DNA of 64,000 nucleotides from Colius striatus (Eukaryota > Chordata > Aves > Coliiformes > Coliidae). Position numbers and translations under genes: made by a program. The notes under the pieces were generated by a model. It made no database searches, had not been told where the DNA came from, and worked only from the letters and a program-made list of their open reading frames with translations. The number at the start of each line of letters is the position of its first letter. Within the stretch, counting starts at the first letter, position 1. Where the stretch lies: assembly GCF_028858725.1 (NCBI RefSeq), contig NC_084772.1:13337048-13401047 (forward strand). The letters are read 5' to 3'. Below, piece by piece: positions 1-13,246 of the stretch.

Positions 1-682
1 TTCTCTTCCCATCACAGTGCAAGTACCAGTTCAGTTAATTATTTGTAACATAGTAGAACCTAGGAATCTACCCTCAGACAGGACATTATTATATTAATGC
101 TCTGCAAAGGTAGAACAGGACAAAAGCTCCCCATTTCATACAATTGACTGTGCCAGAAATTCTGCTTTAATCTGGTAAATTAGACACCATCGTTAACTAT
201 GCTCTTAAAATAGAGATAAGAACTGGATGAAGCTTCATGTTGGAACTCTGCATTTACTAACTGTACTCACAATATACCTACTTATCATTAAGTGTCTGCT
301 GGAATAACAGGCAACCATTATCACTTTCCATGCAGCTGAGACAGTAGTACAATGAAAGGGGGAAAAAATATTGTAATCTAGTTTCCAGCAAACTCCACTT
401 TTCTGTGAAAAACAGACATTTTTTTTTTTCTGTCTGGAAAAGCTCAGCACAATGCAATATAAAGCTACAGAAGTTAGAAAAGGAGATATAAACATTTCTT
501 GTAAATTAGAATTACATTATCTCCTTTCTAAAATATAGCCTTAAGCTGTTGGAAATTAGTATTTTGTTTTTCCTTGACTTTAACCAAGCAATTTGGTTTT
601 AATTGAACTGACAATTGACACTACAGAAAAGTAAACAATTAAGTCATTGCACTTGTAAAAATGACATTGTTTATTTCTACAG

Positions 683-910
683 TCATCTCCATTGCTAGAA
701 GATGGGGCTGTCAAGATCTGGTCACGCACTCCTAATACCAACCTCTTCCCCGCTCTAGTGGGAATCCTGCTTGATAAGGACTATGAAATGAGCCATAAGG
801 AGTTATTTTTTCTTCAGGTTTAAGAGACAACAGTATAAGTCATTAAAACGGTGTGGATTTTGTCCTGGGACCCTATGAGTCACTAATAAATAAAGGCAAT
901 GGAAAAAAAA
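683..910 (+). CDS. Possible terminal exon of a plus-strand gene entering from the left
   Basis: A good acceptor (TTTATTTCTACAG, AG at 681-682) is followed by a frame of 46 codons with the segment LLEDGAVKIWSRT, ending in TAA at 821-823. Two overlapping AATAAA hexamers follow at 885-894, so cleavage would fall near 905-915. DGxVKIW is the pattern at the end of a WD40 blade. The remainder (NTNLFPALVGILLDKDYEMS...) is not one I can place. The acceptor, frame, stop and polyadenylation signal are in the right order, but a chance match or a decayed exon copy is possible. No gene symbol is offered. Confidence 0.25.
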
Positions 911-3900
911 GAGATTATCTTTTAGTAATTGTGTAATGCAGTACATCCTTATTGGTTTACTTCTGTATAAACCAGCCTTTCCTTTCTACTGACGTCAATG
1001 AAAGGGTAAAACCTGGGCTTTTTAGTGTCATCAATGAAAGTGCTAATACTCTTAAGCAGACAGCCATATAAGTGATAATATCCTTTCAGTGAGGTCAGTT
1101 AAAGCAGTAGGTTTTTAGTCACTGCATGTCACTTTCAAGGAAATTTTAGCTTCTGACAGAAGTGTCATTCAGAAAATCAGAATAGTCAAAACTGGGTACA
1201 CAGCAAGTTCTCAGTCAAGAAGTTAATATGTACAGACTAGGGCAAGGTTGGCCATTATCAGCAAACAAATTTTAGTACAAATTCCGTCCAAAGCAGAACT
1301 GGAACATGTTAATTTCAGAACTAGGCTTTAAAATTCTTCGTTCAAATTGCCTTTTATCTTATTTTCAAATGAGGAGTTTGGTATTGCCATCTAAAAAGAC
1401 ATATTGTCCTTGACACATAATATAACCTATTACATCCCAGCCGAGACTCCAGAAAATACTTTGAAGTGAAACAGGAGGAATATCGCAATATCACACTTGA
1501 CGGACATCAGTTGAACCCTGAAAACCTTTTGGGGAAAAAAATACAAACCTGTTTTTACCTGGTGATTTTGCTTCCTCAGGAGCTGGTACTCTTTGAAGTT
1601 ATTAGAAAAGTTACCTATATTTACTTGTAATTCATTGAGCCCTCCAGGCTCTAATCTCTGTTCAGTTTGAGTACAGATGTCTCTCCTAGCTGTCACCTCC
1701 TCCTGAGGGTTGTCTGCCTTTCACACAAAGAGTACATCTGGGGAACAGTAAGTAGCACTACTCAGTTCACTCCACTTCGTACAAAATTGTCAAAAGAAAA
1801 CAATAGTGGAGAGATCACACCAACAAATTGTGTTTTCATATGTTGCAAGTGCAGACACATTGAACCTTGAAGGGGTTTAACATACTGCCAGTGGAGATGC
1901 GCAGCTGGAGTCTGAAAATTTGGAAACCAAGGGAAAAGTCTAAGCTGTTTATAAAAGAAACAAAAACCAAAGACCAAAGACTTACAAATAATATAACAGT
2001 GATGCAGAAAATGCCTGTTTTGAATTAGGCAAATTCCTGAAAGGAATTTAGATAGATTCCAAAGTCTGAGGAACAAATGTATAGCCTCCCAAATTAAATG
2101 AATTTGGTCTTACTCTCCAGAGTGCTTCATTCTACTGATTTTTATGAGCTTTGCTCAGATTTTTGAAGCATTGAATTTGAAGGGTAAATTCTCAACTTAA
2201 GAGAGTCAGTTTCCTCTCTGATCAACATCAGTCACATTTACTTAAAAAAGGTCCGTAGGGTAAAACGTACTCAGCTCACCCTGCCACCGAAAGCTACAAA
2301 ACGGAATTCCTATGTCTCTGCTGGAGAGCTAGGGAGTTGCCAAGCAGGCAAACAAGGATCACCCAAGCACTCATGCTGTCTGCAATAAGGATCCCCAACA
2401 CCATGCTGCCTGTCTGATGTCTCTGTATCCATTGCTGTTGTCTTGCAAGACTGCAGAAATTAGTTTAAAAGAAAGGCACACAGATAACACAAGTGTTCAT
2501 GTAACTGCTATTAGCTACAGCTAAACTAACTAGGGAATGAAACAAGTAATTGTTTTCCACTTTTTCATAAATCCATTTACCAGAGACATACAAAGCCACA
2601 GATGATTACAGGCAATCACAGATAAAATCACTCAGGAGAGACCACAGATACCAAGCACAGCACAGAGTGCTGCTTCAGAACATGGATGTATTTATTTGAT
2701 GTGTGTTTATAGAGTAATGATGATTATATTATTATCATCTCATTTTAAATCTTTGAGACAAATGCCAACTTTTTGGTTTAGTGTTTGGTAAGCCATCAAA
2801 GTTGCTAATAATTCTACTCTGTCTCTACAATTTAGTGTGGCTTGTGTACTCTACTGACACAAGCCAAGCACATCTGGAAGTAAATCATCCCATCCACGAC
2901 AGCTGGAAATGTAAGCGTCAACCAAATTATTGCGATTTTTCAGAGAAATTTTCCTTTCTATTTCTGATCTGGATCCTTTATTTATATCCAAAGTTTTCCT
3001 TAGGTGGGAGATACCCATCCAATTGCTTTTCTCTTTTTTCTTCTCCTTCAAAGAAATATTTATCTGGGGAAGATCCAGGCTACATGGAAGGAATGAAGTT
3101 GTTTAATTGAAGGTTTTAATCCTTAACTGTGATATTATCTGAAAAAATAATAAAAACCATTGAGTTATTAAAAGTGTTAACTTCATCCAGAAATAAAGAA
3201 AAAAGTGCTCAAGCAAAAGATAGCACTATAACCTTGGTTCTTCCCCAACTGCATCCTGCTTCAGCTTTTCTCTGTGGGAACTGAGGATAGCTGTATCTAC
3301 TAAACTCACCTGGTAAGTGTCAGGTTTTTTTCCTACAGAATGAGTGAAACATCATTAAATGACAGTCTTTTGACTTCTTGGAGATATGGTGGCAAAAATG
3401 CATCTGCCTTCTAATGATTTTTTTCATATCTTCATAATTACAGAGGCCACATGCCAAAACCTCCACAGGCTTTGTTTGCTATTTACAGAATAAATTAGAT
3501 TCTTAGCGGGAGAAAGCAACGCTCACACTTCACAGAATGCACTGGAACTGTGCCCTGGCCAAATAGAGGGAAAAGGAGATTTCCATCCCCAATGAAATCT
3601 TGCATGTAAATCTGAGCTGTGCCTGCTGTGCTTTCTAGCCTGCAATGGACATCTTAAACACCCCTGCTAATAATCCTTACAAATTAGTCTAGTATATCTG
3701 ACAGCTGAAGTAGAAGAAATAGTAGTGATTCCTCTTACATGTGTAAAAGTAAGAGCTACAGATAACGATTTATTAATACCAAGAACAGCAAACATGGAGA
3801 CAAAAGAAAAGAAGGTACCAAGAGTTGGCCGGTGTCCAGATGGATTTTGGGCAGGCTTTGGACTTTGCCAAGAAAAGAGAAATATCACTAGATCTTAGTT

Positions 3901-4950
3901 ATAAGCTCTGTTTCTGAGAAACGTAATGAAAGAATATCACATTTAATCAAAGAAAAATATTTTTAAGTGCTAGTTAAAGCATTTACCTCAAATTCTTCCC
4001 TTAGAAAATAAAACTGACAGCTGTTGTCAAGGTTTTGTTCAAATTTATTAGTAACCACATCTTATATCTGAAGTGGATGCTAGCTGAAATTTTTCAGCTT
4101 TATTTGTTCATTAATATTTCTAGTCAAAACTGTACACTTATTCTACAAACCCTTGTAGAGTTTCAGCATTGTATCAAGAGGTAGAGAAATAAAAAAATTA
4201 CATCCAAATAAAAAACATTCTTCATAAAGGTTATGCTAGCAAGAATTACATGAGAATTTTATTAATAAATTGAAACTGATATCATTGATGTATTATTTAC
4301 TTTTTCTTAATTATATCCATATTTACATGCTTCCCTGTCAAATAAATGTAATAGCCAAGATCTATAAGGAATGATAACTGAGAGATAATTTTGTTCAAAA
4401 AGACATGTGGACTTTGTTTCCTTAATGATGCTGGAGAGCTTGTCAAATTAACAGAAGATAACAAATAGTATGTAATAGCATATGAATGCTACCATTTGAG
4501 AAAAGAATATGAAAGATATGGATGCTTTGAACATGCTTAAGTCATTTGTGGTTAACCTTAAAAACTACAGGTTTTATGGTAGCATAGTAAATATATAGTA
4601 AATACATAGCAGATTGTTATTTCATTTTACTCAGAACCTAAAATGGACATTGAAATTGTTTAAGGAACATCTAGTGTAAGAGTGAAAATATTGCCTATGT
4701 TGTAAATTCACAAGTCTGGAATTCTGATTAAAACTGCGGCAGTAAGTAAGTTATAGATGCCTTGCCACCCTGTCAGAGAGCACACAAGTACTAATGAGCT
4801 AATGCATAATTTCTTTCAAAGCACAGTCTACAATTCAAACTATGTTTTATTTGCCTTGGTAATGCATATTCAAACAACATTAACACAAGAGCACAGATTC
4901 TTAACAAAGCAGCCAAATCCCTGCTTAACAGGACTGAATAAAAGAGAACA
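911..4950. other. Intergenic or intronic, no gene seen
   Basis: AT-rich, non-repetitive. A pair of opposite open frames at about 3670-3898 has no recognisable domain. An acceptor-like TTTGCTTCCTCAG near 1579 leads to a frame of only 16 codons. Confidence 0.5.
990..997. promoter_or_regulatory. Perfect CRE palindrome
   Basis: TGACGTCA, the full CREB/ATF site, in CpG-poor sequence just past the possible terminal exon. Function unknown. Confidence 0.3.
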
Positions 4951-4956
4951 CCACAC

Positions 4957-5194
4957 TGTTGTAGGCGCCCGGAAGATCTCGGGCTGTAACGTGAGAGGTG
5001 GAGGGTACAGAAGAGGTGGACACAGAATGGAGTGAAAGGAGGTGCTTGTGTTAGCATATAAAAGCATATGGTGTAAACAAGTAGTTGGAATAAAGTATCA
5101 TCCATACTGAGTATGCAGTGATCTTGTGCCCTCAGCGGGGGTGGGCTGAGTGATCCGTGCGAGCGGCCTGGTGATGTTGCCGGTAGCGGCAACA
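4957..5194 (+). mobile_element. Solo LTR of an endogenous retrovirus, 238 bp, with 6-bp target duplication
   Basis: The element starts TGTTG and ends CAACA, a 5-bp terminal inverted repeat with TG...CA ends. It is flanked on both sides by CCACAC (4951-4956 and 5195-5200). It contains a TATA box (TATAAAA, 5057-5063) and AATAAAG (5089-5095) in plus orientation, so U3, R and U5 run left to right. The 3' end forms a perfect 7-bp stem hairpin (GTTGCCG, GTAG loop, CGGCAAC; 5176-5193). A 6-bp duplication is typical of class II (alpha/beta-like) retroviruses. No gag, pol or env sequence is adjacent, as expected after recombination between two LTRs. Frames that overlap it are not genes. The family name is unknown to me. 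Confidence 0.85.
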
Positions 5195-5200
5195 CCACAC

Positions 5201-8200
5201 AACGGAACTTCAAAACAAACCCTAGATTCTTCTTTTCTGCCAACACTCACAGTACATCTTTTTGTGCAAGTTTTACCGCATCTGTATCCTATCTAAGATT
5301 CAAAGTTTGTTAGCATGGATGTTTCTTTTCCTAGACTCGTTAGTACAGCTCCTTCCTTTACAAGCCTCCTAATATAACTTCCTCTTGCCTAAGGTGCTGA
5401 TGTATACTTCTCCACCATTTCAGATATCCTGGACATCTAAGTTCCAGGTAAAAGAGGTAGGCATCCTTCCAACACAGCACTGCTGTCTGCTCTGATGGAG
5501 CTGTTGTAATCCTTTACAGTCATTTCCCAGTGCAAAAAAAATCCAAGAACTCTAAGTTATTTCACCTACGAACAATAACATTGTAAGATTGCTTTCAAGT
5601 ATTTGTTACATACAACCATCCAGCTTTCAACATTACAATATTTAGACAGTGCTAAAGTATTTAAAAACCTAGGACATTTTAAATAAATCAAACTAAAAAC
5701 CACTGACAAAGACCATTCTTCTTCCCTGATAGTACACTACTCAAATCCTCTCCCACTATTCCCTGTTGCCAAGCTTCTGCTCCAAAGTACAAAACCACTA
5801 AAATAGGTCAAGCAAAAGGTAAGTGGAATTTTTTTACACAAAGCCCTAACAGTCCTTACCTAGATTTATACCTGGGCATGACTGTAAAGAATAAAACAAA
5901 ACCAAGGTATTAACCACTTCCATGTAGGCAATAAAGGTGAATTTTTTCTTTAAAATTAAGGCAAAATTACTAGCAGCTGAAAATCACATCTTAAAAGTGA
6001 AAAGGAAAATATCAGAAAGTCCTAACAGGCATATCCCTTTGTGTCTTTTTCACTACTTCAGTTTCGCATTTCAGCTCTAGCTGGGTCATAACCTTTCACT
6101 CCTGTCCAAAAAATCATTACATTTTACTGAGGAGTAAGCAGTCTCAAATCACTTTGCAATTATTGTGGAATAAAAGCATAAACAGTGCTTATTAGTGCTT
6201 GATGACAACTGAAGTCTTGAAAGTAGCCAAATTTGACTTAATTTTTCATCCATCTCTCATTTTCTTATAGAAGAATTAAAGTGGGCTTTGCCTGTCATGA
6301 ACTTGTGAATAACCTGTGAATATAAAAATATTAATTTAACTTCAGTATAATTCACCACTACATGTCACTTTGCATCTGCTCCCTGAGGTGCAAGTTGCTG
6401 AAGGAGTTTGTCATTGATGGGCACTATGCACAGAGCCTTGGAGTGTCTGGACAGGACAGCTACACAACACAAGTCATTGCTCAGGATCAAGGCAGGAATG
6501 GATTTAAGGTTTTAAATTGAAAACAGCATCTTGCCATTCATTTCTGTGGGACGAACAAAGCAGACAGCACATTCAATTCTGAGGTGGCACACATGGATGC
6601 ACATTGGTGGAGAAGTATGTAGGATAAAATATTGTAAAAAAAATACATAGTTGCTGCATATTATATAATCTCTGACCTCACACTTGTCCATGGAAACTGT
6701 TTCTTTTAAGAGAGTGCATCTGTAAAACTCCTATGATTCAGTTAGTTTTGAAGGCAACATGGAGGTAAAGATTTCTGGCCTCAAATTCCTGTCCTTAGAT
6801 GGAATTGTCAAAATTGATAGTTCCCTCTTGTCTAATATGAAATACTCTTTCAATAAACTTCTTCCTTTGTGGGTCATATATTACTGGAAAGGCAGATTGC
6901 CTGCACACTTGGCCTCGCAGAGGGGGTTCTCTGGTACAGAGTGGATACTGCAAGGTTTATTAGAAACCTTTGATGTGTCAGTTTATTCCTGCAAAATTCT
7001 ATTGCTGATTACAACACAGAAAATTTCTCGAAACCTATTACAGCAGTGTGACGAAAATACTTTTCTTACACACAAAACAAGTGTTTTCCTGCAGTCCTTT
7101 CCTTTGTTTTAAAAGTAACAGCCATTGTCCCTTCCAACTCCTACCGTTCTATGACAGCAGAACCAAACTGAGAAAGTATTCCTTAATGTCACACTATTAT
7201 ATCATTAACAACAATATGAACACACCCAAAGAAAAGCTAAACAACTTTTATTGGGCTTAAGGTCTTAATAACAGTATACCCTGCTTGCAAAATGCATACA
7301 TGAAATCCTTGTTGAAACAGATAAATTTTAAAATTGTCTCAGTTTTGTAAATGTCAAGATGGCTAAAACAGATAATCCAGTTTATTCTGAGAATCACAAA
7401 CATTAAAAGTTCATCGTGACTTTTCTTCCTCAGAAACTGCTTAGAAATCAGTAGACTCTGGGAAGCAATTTAATTGTAACAAATAGCAAGCTATTTCTAA
7501 TGACCAGAGCTGTTAACACAGGCACAGCAGCACAGAGTCACCAACCATTTATTGCTCTAGAAGCTACTTCTCTGCAGTGATTCACACTTCAGTGACGTCA
7601 CTAACCAATTTACCTAAAAAAACCCCTTTAAGTAAGTTGGACAGGAACGTTTCTTTTTCAGCCTGTCTGAATCACACCTAGCTGTGACAACAGATGGGGA
7701 ATCTACTCTTGACATTGTGAATGAAGGAGCCATATGTGAAAGCAAGTGCTGTAATTTAAACATTCATCTGTGTCACACAAGGCTGTAGTGAGCTGGCTGC
7801 AGCAGAAAAAGGTTGGCGCTCAAATTGCCTTGAGTCCGCAACAACTGCTGAATGGTAAATCACTGAATGTATTAAAGAGGGGTAAGGTCAACAAGATGAC
7901 TGTGATCACATTTCTTTATAGACAATGACAGTGTGAAGGAAATAGGATGATTCATTCCTAAATATAAATAGCATCAAGCACTCCAAATGTCCAATTCTGA
8001 ATAATTTCAAAATCAGGACTGGAAGGAACTCAGTCTTTCATAAGAGAAATTCAATAGTTTCTACTATTAGACTTCAATATCTTAACTTCAGGTTCACTGG
8101 TGCCACAGGGGCTGCATTCCCAGCCTGTCTCCAAGGGTGCACTCACCATTTTGGGTCCTGGAAGCAGAATTACGCACATGGGCCTAACAGATATTGGCCT

Positions 8201-8944
8201 GATACTTTTGCTACAACTGTTTGCTTGAAAGACTGATCACAAGCTGAGATTGGAAGGTAAGAAATACCTTCCATTATTTGTTCATGTTGTCAAGAAAGAA
8301 GAATTCATGGCTTGTTTTGCATCTTTTTTTGTCCATTGGCTTTGGAAGATAGTTCCCAGACACGTAATTTATATTTGTAATTTGATAAATACTAACATGA
8401 ATTACACATACTGATTGAATCACTTGGAATTGAGGGACTCAAATGACTGAGACATCTCTTATCCTCTGATCATCCATTCTCTAGACTTATTTCTACATTC
8501 TGATTTAATATAGTGGTGGTTTTTTTGTGGGAGGTTAAAATTAAGCACATTTCTTTCAATTAGGTCAAATCATGCAATATAAAAAGGCGTTATATTGCCC
8601 CTGCTTCAAAATCTCTATTTTCCAGACATCACATGGTATTACCTGAGACATGAGTCATATAGACATTGCAATATTTCTTTTTAGCAATGTTGTAATGTCA
8701 CAGCACAGATTGAATTTTCAGCTTTTAAAGCTGTACTTATAAAATATTAGACATTTGTACATTAAAGTAAGCATGCACTCTTGCAAACTTAGTATTCTCT
8801 AACAGACTATTGCAGTGTTTTCCTTGCATACACACAATCTATAGTTTTAATAATTAGAGAACAGCTGAAAATCTCTCTGGAAAGTCTCCACCGATTCCCT
8901 ACAAGGAAAGGGATTAAAACTTTTTTTAATTCAAAACTTCAAAT
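5201..8944. other. Intergenic or intronic, no gene seen
   Basis: AT-rich. A 117-codon plus-strand frame at 6759-7112 has random composition and no splice context. The CRE at 7593 is the only notable motif. Confidence 0.5.
7593..7600. promoter_or_regulatory. Perfect CRE in a 12-bp palindrome
   Basis: TGACGTCA extended to AGTGACGTCACT (7591-7602), followed by a reversed-CCAAT-like stretch (AACCAATTT). No nearby gene start is visible. Confidence 0.3.
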
Positions 8945-9180
8945 TAATAGAATAATTGGAAGAGTCCTCAGGAGGTCATCTTCTAGTTCTATCCTTTGCT
9001 CAAAGCAAGGCTAATTATAAAGTCGAGTCTATTTTTTCAGGGCCTTATCTGGTTGAGTTCTGATTATCTTTAGGAATGGAGGTGCCACAACATTCCACAT
9101 ATTCTTTATAATAAAGATACACTGATTTCAACCATTACTAGGGTCTTCTAAGACTGACTTACCTGAGTTGTTTTCCAATA
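8945..9180 (-). mobile_element. CR1 LINE fragment, 3' region, old
   Basis: Diverged match to the reverse complement of the CR1 3' end: a GGAAGAGTCCTC-type stretch, then a GGTCATCTTCTAGTTC-type stretch, then TTTAGGAATGGAGGTGCCAC and CATTCCA words. These are the usual order of an inverted CR1 tail. Heavily mutated; the edges are approximate. Confidence 0.6.
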
Positions 9181-12100
9181 TTATGAATGTTTTATGCAGT
9201 CTAGAGACTTCTGCTGGCTTCTAATCTGAAATTATAGTAGACTTTGCCTATGAATCTAATTTCTTGCACATCTCTACAGTGCCCATTACTATGAACTATG
9301 CCACTTCACCACATTAGAGTTTATAATTAGTTGCAGACCAAAATGAAGCAGAAGATCTGCCTTAGTATACACAGCACCTTATAGATATGAGAACTAAGAA
9401 AGAATACTTTTCATTGTGACATCTTCTATTACACAGCAGATGAATATGTTGTAGTGGCCAACTACTCAAAAGCACATTAACTTCCACTAAAGCTAGTGTT
9501 TTGTATCTGTCTGAGCATTCCAAATTCTCATACAATCAATCCCTTTTTCTGTAGCTATTGGTCCTTCCTACACATTCTTTTCGAGATGCACTTTGTTCCC
9601 ATTATCCTGAAAGAGAAGAGAACTCCATCTCAGAACTAACACAAACACATAGTAGAAAATAAGAAAGCATTTGCTTTCCAGTTGTCTCCACTACAACCCT
9701 AACGGTTAAGACACACTAATATGATTATATTTTGAGGACTTATTTTGTTATTTGCCACTGTAGAGCACCCCATAGACTTCAGATCTTCATTTTTAACTAC
9801 ATCTTCAATGACAATCACTTAAGAGTAAAATTTGCTTTCCAGCATTTTGGAAGTTCAGTAAGAAGGCAGGGAAGGATTTTGTTTCATGATGATCAATATC
9901 ATTAGCAAAATCTTAGGCAACACTGTTTTCCTGCTACCTCAACAAAATACCTTTGGGAAACAGAAAATACTGAAGAGATAAGATTATAGAAAGAGGAAAG
10001 ACAGTCACAGAGTGCCTTTTGGCTTTAAAATCTATGCATTTATGAAATGACGGTATTCATAGTGATCATTTCCCTAATTGTCTGACTTATCCACTCATCC
10101 TGAGCTTCCTGTTGCCCACATACCCAAACAAGATTAAAAGAAAATGGTGTCCCACTTACCAAAAAGCTGAGGAGTAATTAGGTATATGCCTATATTTAGA
10201 AAAAAAACCCACCACATTTTTGGGAGAACTACGTATTATAGCACTAACTTCCTAGCAGCCTTATGTTAAAGGTTGCTCTGCATTTTCACTGATGCTATTT
10301 TTGATAACCCTACTCTAAACTCTACTCCATGCCAAAACACATTTTCAGGAAAATCTTTTTTGTTAAATTGACAACATGTACATGAAAGCAATCTTTTGTC
10401 TTGTGCCAAGAACAAAAAACCTCTTAAGTTTCTGTTTCGCTGCTAAGCAGTTTCCTCTGCATTTGGTAAGTTACTTGCAACTTCAACAAAATATACACAG
10501 TAAATAATTTTCATTCTTGCTTCTGTATTATGACCTGGAACTCAGGAAGTAAGTGAAGAGAATAAAGCTTGTCCAAGACTATTTACTTTCCCTTGCACCT
10601 CCAATCTGCATCAACTGCACTAAATATTCCAACAGTACCTCATTCTGAATATTTGTTCAGATAGTTTATTTAATTAAACAACAGATTTTAAAATGAAAAC
10701 TGTTTGTGGCATTTATCTACTCAATCACTCTGTTAGCAAGCGGTTTCCTAGAAGTTTTTTCCATACTATAGACTCAAGTAGATGTGATGATAACCGAGTG
10801 AAAAAGCAGATGAAGTACATTTGGAAGAGACTACTGACATAACAGCAGGGCTTTCCAATGGCGATAGTCACTTTCAGAGAGGGATTGCAAAAGAAAAGTG
10901 AGTTAATAAGCAGGGAGGGAAAAATCAAGAGTCTGCTTTCTGTTGCTGGCTAGATCCTTGACGCATGAATAAGAGATGAAATCACAAAACTAAAAGAACT
11001 ATGAACGGTTAAAAACAAGTCTACATGTCTAGTAAATCTTGTTTGACAGACTTAGTGGAATTTGTTTAAGGGCTAATGCAGAGGACACAGGGTCACCTGA
11101 ACAAGGCAGGAAATATGGTAATCCAGAGTTATGAAAAGACACCTGCTGCCTTGCAGCCTAGTGGGCTAGTAAGTGAATTTAGAAACAGTGACAGTACTGA
11201 GCAAAAGATAGTGAAATGGGAAAAAGGAATAATAGGAGAAGAATGCAAGAGGTCTTCACCTGGACTTGCACTGCAGATATCTTCAATATTTTTACCATAC
11301 AAGTCTGAGGAAAACAGCCTTCAATTTATACTGTATACTGCTCCTTGCCTCTGGCCCTGAAGGGCGAAGTTATACCTGCTATTGAAGAAGTCATGGTATC
11401 TTAAAATAGAATTAAGAACAGATTGCCAACATGGGTTTTTTTCCTGCTCTTGTCAGTGACCTACAAGATCCATTTATAAATATTGCTCACAGGTTTCTCC
11501 AGGCCCTCACTCACCAGTGTGGAAAGGCCAAGGACTGTTACTGCTGCAGCACAGAAGAAAATTATTTCCACAAAGAGAAGAGGGCAGTGACCTGCTTTGC
11601 TCTTACATTAGCCAATTGCCATCTGTCCGGAGCTTCACTAATTGTCCTTGATTAAGAACTCAAACCTGCTTCTATCAAAGGTAAGATTAAAGTGTAAAAT
11701 TAAGAAGGGCTGCCAATAAGTTGATTTTATTTTGAAGCTGGAGAATAGGATACTACCTAGCCACAATAACTGTTCACGGCAGACCATTGCTCATCTAAAA
11801 ATGTTATTTACTACATTATTTCCATGTTCCACTTCCTTTATTTCCAAAGTATTGCTTATTAGTTCTTAGTTTCGCCACATCTCAAAGGCTTCGCAGAAAT
11901 GTGCAAGTCATGGAGTCCACTGTCTGTGATGGCACTCAACATCACAAAGGGTTCAATTCAAAAGAAAGTTCTACTGTGACACCTGTGAATGATATCATCT
12001 ACCAACTCCTGAGAAAAGAACTCCTGTTGGCATGAAGCATGGATTTCTTCTTTAGACAAGGTATTATGGCCATTATTTTTAACTGCAGTAAACCAGAAGT

Positions 12101-12449
12101 GATATAATTTACATTACATTAAGCTCCCATTTTGGATTGGGCACCATCTGATACCTCGACTCAGCGAGTATGCAGTATGCCAAAAACAAAGCTTCTCTTC
12201 AAGTCTTACTCCCATGCTTCCACCAAACTGAATTGTACATGATAAAATCACTGGTTTCTGTAAAGTGCCTGAGCATTGAAAGCCTCCTTGAAAATCAGAC
12301 TGGTAATACTAAACAGAAAGTATGACAGAAAGGAAGCAAGCATGACTAAGCGGTAATTATACAACCCAGGGCAGCATGTAGATTGAACCTGAAGAACAAT
12401 TCAAGCTTCCTCCTTTGATTTGTAATTCCCAGCTCCAACAGTTACTTGC

Positions 12450-12591
12450 CTGTGAGAGAGATGTGCCTTCAGGGGTATGCCTGTTTTTATTAAGTAGGCC
12501 ATTGCATCAGATACCAACTGTTTGTTGACAAGCCTGAACATGTCAAAGTTAGTTATATACTGGGCCTTGTCTGGCACAGTTATGGAGTGAT
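12450..12591 (-). other. Anonymous exon-like segment with a GC-AG type donor
   Basis: On the minus strand, TTGCCAG (AG at 12593-12592) precedes 142 nt open in one frame (VPDKAQYITNFDMFRLVNKQ within it). It ends at CACAG|GCAAGT, the consensus of the rare GC donor class. The pyrimidine tract is weak and I do not recognise the peptide. Confidence 0.15.
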
Positions 12592-13220
12592 CTGGCAATA
12601 ATGATTGTGGTTATCAGTGGAGAAGGACACTGAAGTGAATGCAAAGCACTGAGAGCACAGTAATTACTCAGGGCCTGATCTGATCTACAGTAAGGACACA
12701 TTAGCTTTAGTGACAGTATTTCTCATGAAATTTGATTATTTTGTGAAATTTCTTCTGCATTGGGGTCCTGATCCTGTTCCCAGATTCTATGTGAACTGAA
12801 AACTGATGAAGTTGCATGATGGGTTTAATACACAATTTACCAGTTTAATGAGTTGAGCTTTTTTAATAGCTAATGCACTGTTGTGTGTTTTGGCTGAGTT
12901 CCTAAGAGGTTTCAAAAGCCCAATTATACTCTTATAAGGTCAGTAGACACTTATTTTTAAGAGCCCATGATTCTGCATATGCTTGGGTTCAATGCTCCCT
13001 ATAATGTTTTGATGTTTGTTGTAAAAATTGCTACAGTGATTCATTTGCATGTATTTCTCCTCTGTTTGAAAGGGAATCTTTTAGAGTGGCTATTTTAAGA
13101 GTTGTTAGGTGGAACATCCTAAGTCTAAACACTCTGAAAAGATAAATGGAAACATTTAATATTTATGCTATGCTACTTTACTGCGTCTCAGTCATGCAAA
13201 AATCAGATCACCATCCTACA

Positions 13221-13246
13221 GCTCTTTTTTTAAAAAAAAAAAGAGA
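13221..13246. repeat. T-run/A-run inverted repeat
   Basis: CTC followed by seven T, then eleven A followed by GAG: a near-perfect hairpin-forming palindrome. Confidence 0.9.

Noticed and set aside
1579..1630. Acceptor-like TTTGCTTCCTCAG followed by an open frame
   Set aside because: The frame closes after 16 codons and no donor or polyadenylation signal follows.
3667..3898. Open frames on both strands with a segment like CPDGFWAGFGLC on the plus strand
   Set aside because: I suspected a retroviral or host gene remnant, but no second motif or flanking element supports it.
4757..5246. Open frames of 92 and 151 codons over the LTR
   Set aside because: They span unique DNA, both target duplications and the whole LTR, so they cannot be one functional gene.
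11076..11655. Two consecutive plus-strand frames with fairly protein-like composition
   Set aside because: No recognised family, no convincing splice sites, and they lie in different frames with no joint gene model.
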